Part shown: piece by piece, positions 6,036 through 6,286 of the stretch | Numbering within the stretch: position 1 is the first letter of the stretch | How the letters are laid out: every line of letters begins with the position of its first letter | DNA from: Pseudomonadota bacterium | Lineage (GTDB): Bacteria > Pseudomonadota > Alphaproteobacteria > Acetobacterales > Acetobacteraceae | Assembly (NCBI GenBank): GCA_021785335.1 | Contig: JAJYFW010000118.1 | Location: forward strand, 1-6,286 | Direction: 5' to 3' | DNA: 6,286 bases | Program-made: the position numbers and the translations under genes | Notes under the pieces: model-generated | Database searches by the model: none | Told to the model about the DNA's origin: nothing | What the model saw: the letters and a program-made list of their open reading frames with translations, nothing else

Positions 6036-6286
6036 TCCCGCGCGCGCTCTCCCGCGAGCCGATCGCGGTGATGAAGCGCCAGTGCGGGCCCATCAGGTAG
6101 ATCGCGGTGCCGTGCACCATGGCGTAGCCGCCGCCCGCCGGCGCCGGTTGTTTCGCATAGTAAACGTGGTACTCGCGCGCCACGCTCGCGACCTCCGCCG
6201 CGGTGCCGGTGAGGCCCGTGAGGCGCGGCGAGAACTGCGCGGTGTAGCGGCGCATCACCGCTTGCGTGTCGCGCGCGGGGTCGATG
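6004..6286 (-). CDS. SCO1/SenC-family copper chaperone, C-terminal part
   Basis: The minus-strand frame is open from the right edge to TGA at 6006-6004, giving 93 residues of a larger gene. It reads IDPARDTQAV at the window edge, then RYTAQFSPRLTGLTGT, then AREYHVYYAK, then the C-terminal region YAMVHGTAIYLMGPHWRF. This order matches SCO1/SenC/PrrC proteins: the (V)DPxRDT strand, the F.PR..GLTGT segment, the YHVYYAK helix and the conserved His of the copper site (codon at 6114-6112). The family delivers copper to the CuA site of cytochrome c oxidase or acts as a membrane-anchored thioredoxin-fold reductase. The CxxxC copper motif and N-terminal anchor would lie to the right of the window, so function cannot be confirmed. 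An apparent GTG start at 6258 is internal, because family homology continues upstream of it. The last 32 bp overlap the end of the convergent flavoprotein gene. Confidence 0.85.
   Translation of the reverse strand, partial: IDPARDTQAVMRRYTAQFSPRLTGLTGTAAEVASVAREYHVYYAKQPAPAGGGYAMVHGTAIYLMGPHWRFITAIGSRESARGISALLARLAS

Noticed and set aside
6004..6258. Independent 84-residue small protein starting at GTG 6258.
   Set aside because: The frame stays open to the window edge, and the upstream residues IDPARDTQA continue the SCO-family alignment, so this is the end of a longer gene.
1..6286. CRISPR arrays, tRNA or rRNA genes, insertion sequences and attachment sites.
   Set aside because: No regularly spaced direct repeats, no tRNA-like cloverleaf, no transposase or integrase motifs and no terminal inverted repeats were seen on either strand.

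Overview
The window is very GC-rich (third codon positions almost always G or C) and densely packed. It holds five protein-coding genes or gene fragments I can name by family, plus one fragment I cannot name. The codon bias, the short gaps, a twin-arginine-exported beta-propeller and a SCO1/SenC copper protein all suggest a GC-rich proteobacterium. An alphaproteobacterium of the Rhodospirillales/Acetobacterales type is my best guess. That placement is an inference from style; there is no rRNA or other marker here.

Layout, left to right. (1) The C-terminal 52 residues of an unidentified plus-strand protein with a His/Met-rich tail end at 161. (2) A GC hairpin at 167-184 separates it from a minus-strand two-gene operon. 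The operon reads right to left: a Tat-exported YVTN-type beta-propeller protein (2203-1175), then, 7 bp later, a membrane fatty acid hydroxylase/sterol desaturase-family di-iron enzyme (1167-175). (3) A divergent intergenic region of about 200 bp contains the only AT-rich patch of the window and a small perfect dyad. (4) On the plus strand lies a complete P-type ATPase of the plasma-membrane H+-pump class (type IIIA), starting most likely at 2404. It is followed after 50 bp by a short FAD-dependent amine oxidase-like flavoprotein (4944-6035), probably on the same transcript. (5) The C-terminal part of a SCO1/SenC-family protein enters from the right on the minus strand and overlaps the flavoprotein tail to tail by 32 bp.

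How they may work together: the proton pump would export H+ across the cytoplasmic membrane at the cost of ATP, useful for pH homeostasis. The propeller/hydroxylase pair looks like a small envelope or lipid-modification module of unknown substrate. The SCO fragment belongs to copper delivery and cytochrome oxidase assembly. I see no sequence evidence that these units form one pathway. There is no mobile element, CRISPR array, tRNA or rRNA. I did not find a convincing undescribed system; the most interesting items are the propeller/hydroxylase operon, the terminator-like hairpin with a stop codon in its loop, and the lone plant/archaeal-type proton pump without a regulatory tail.
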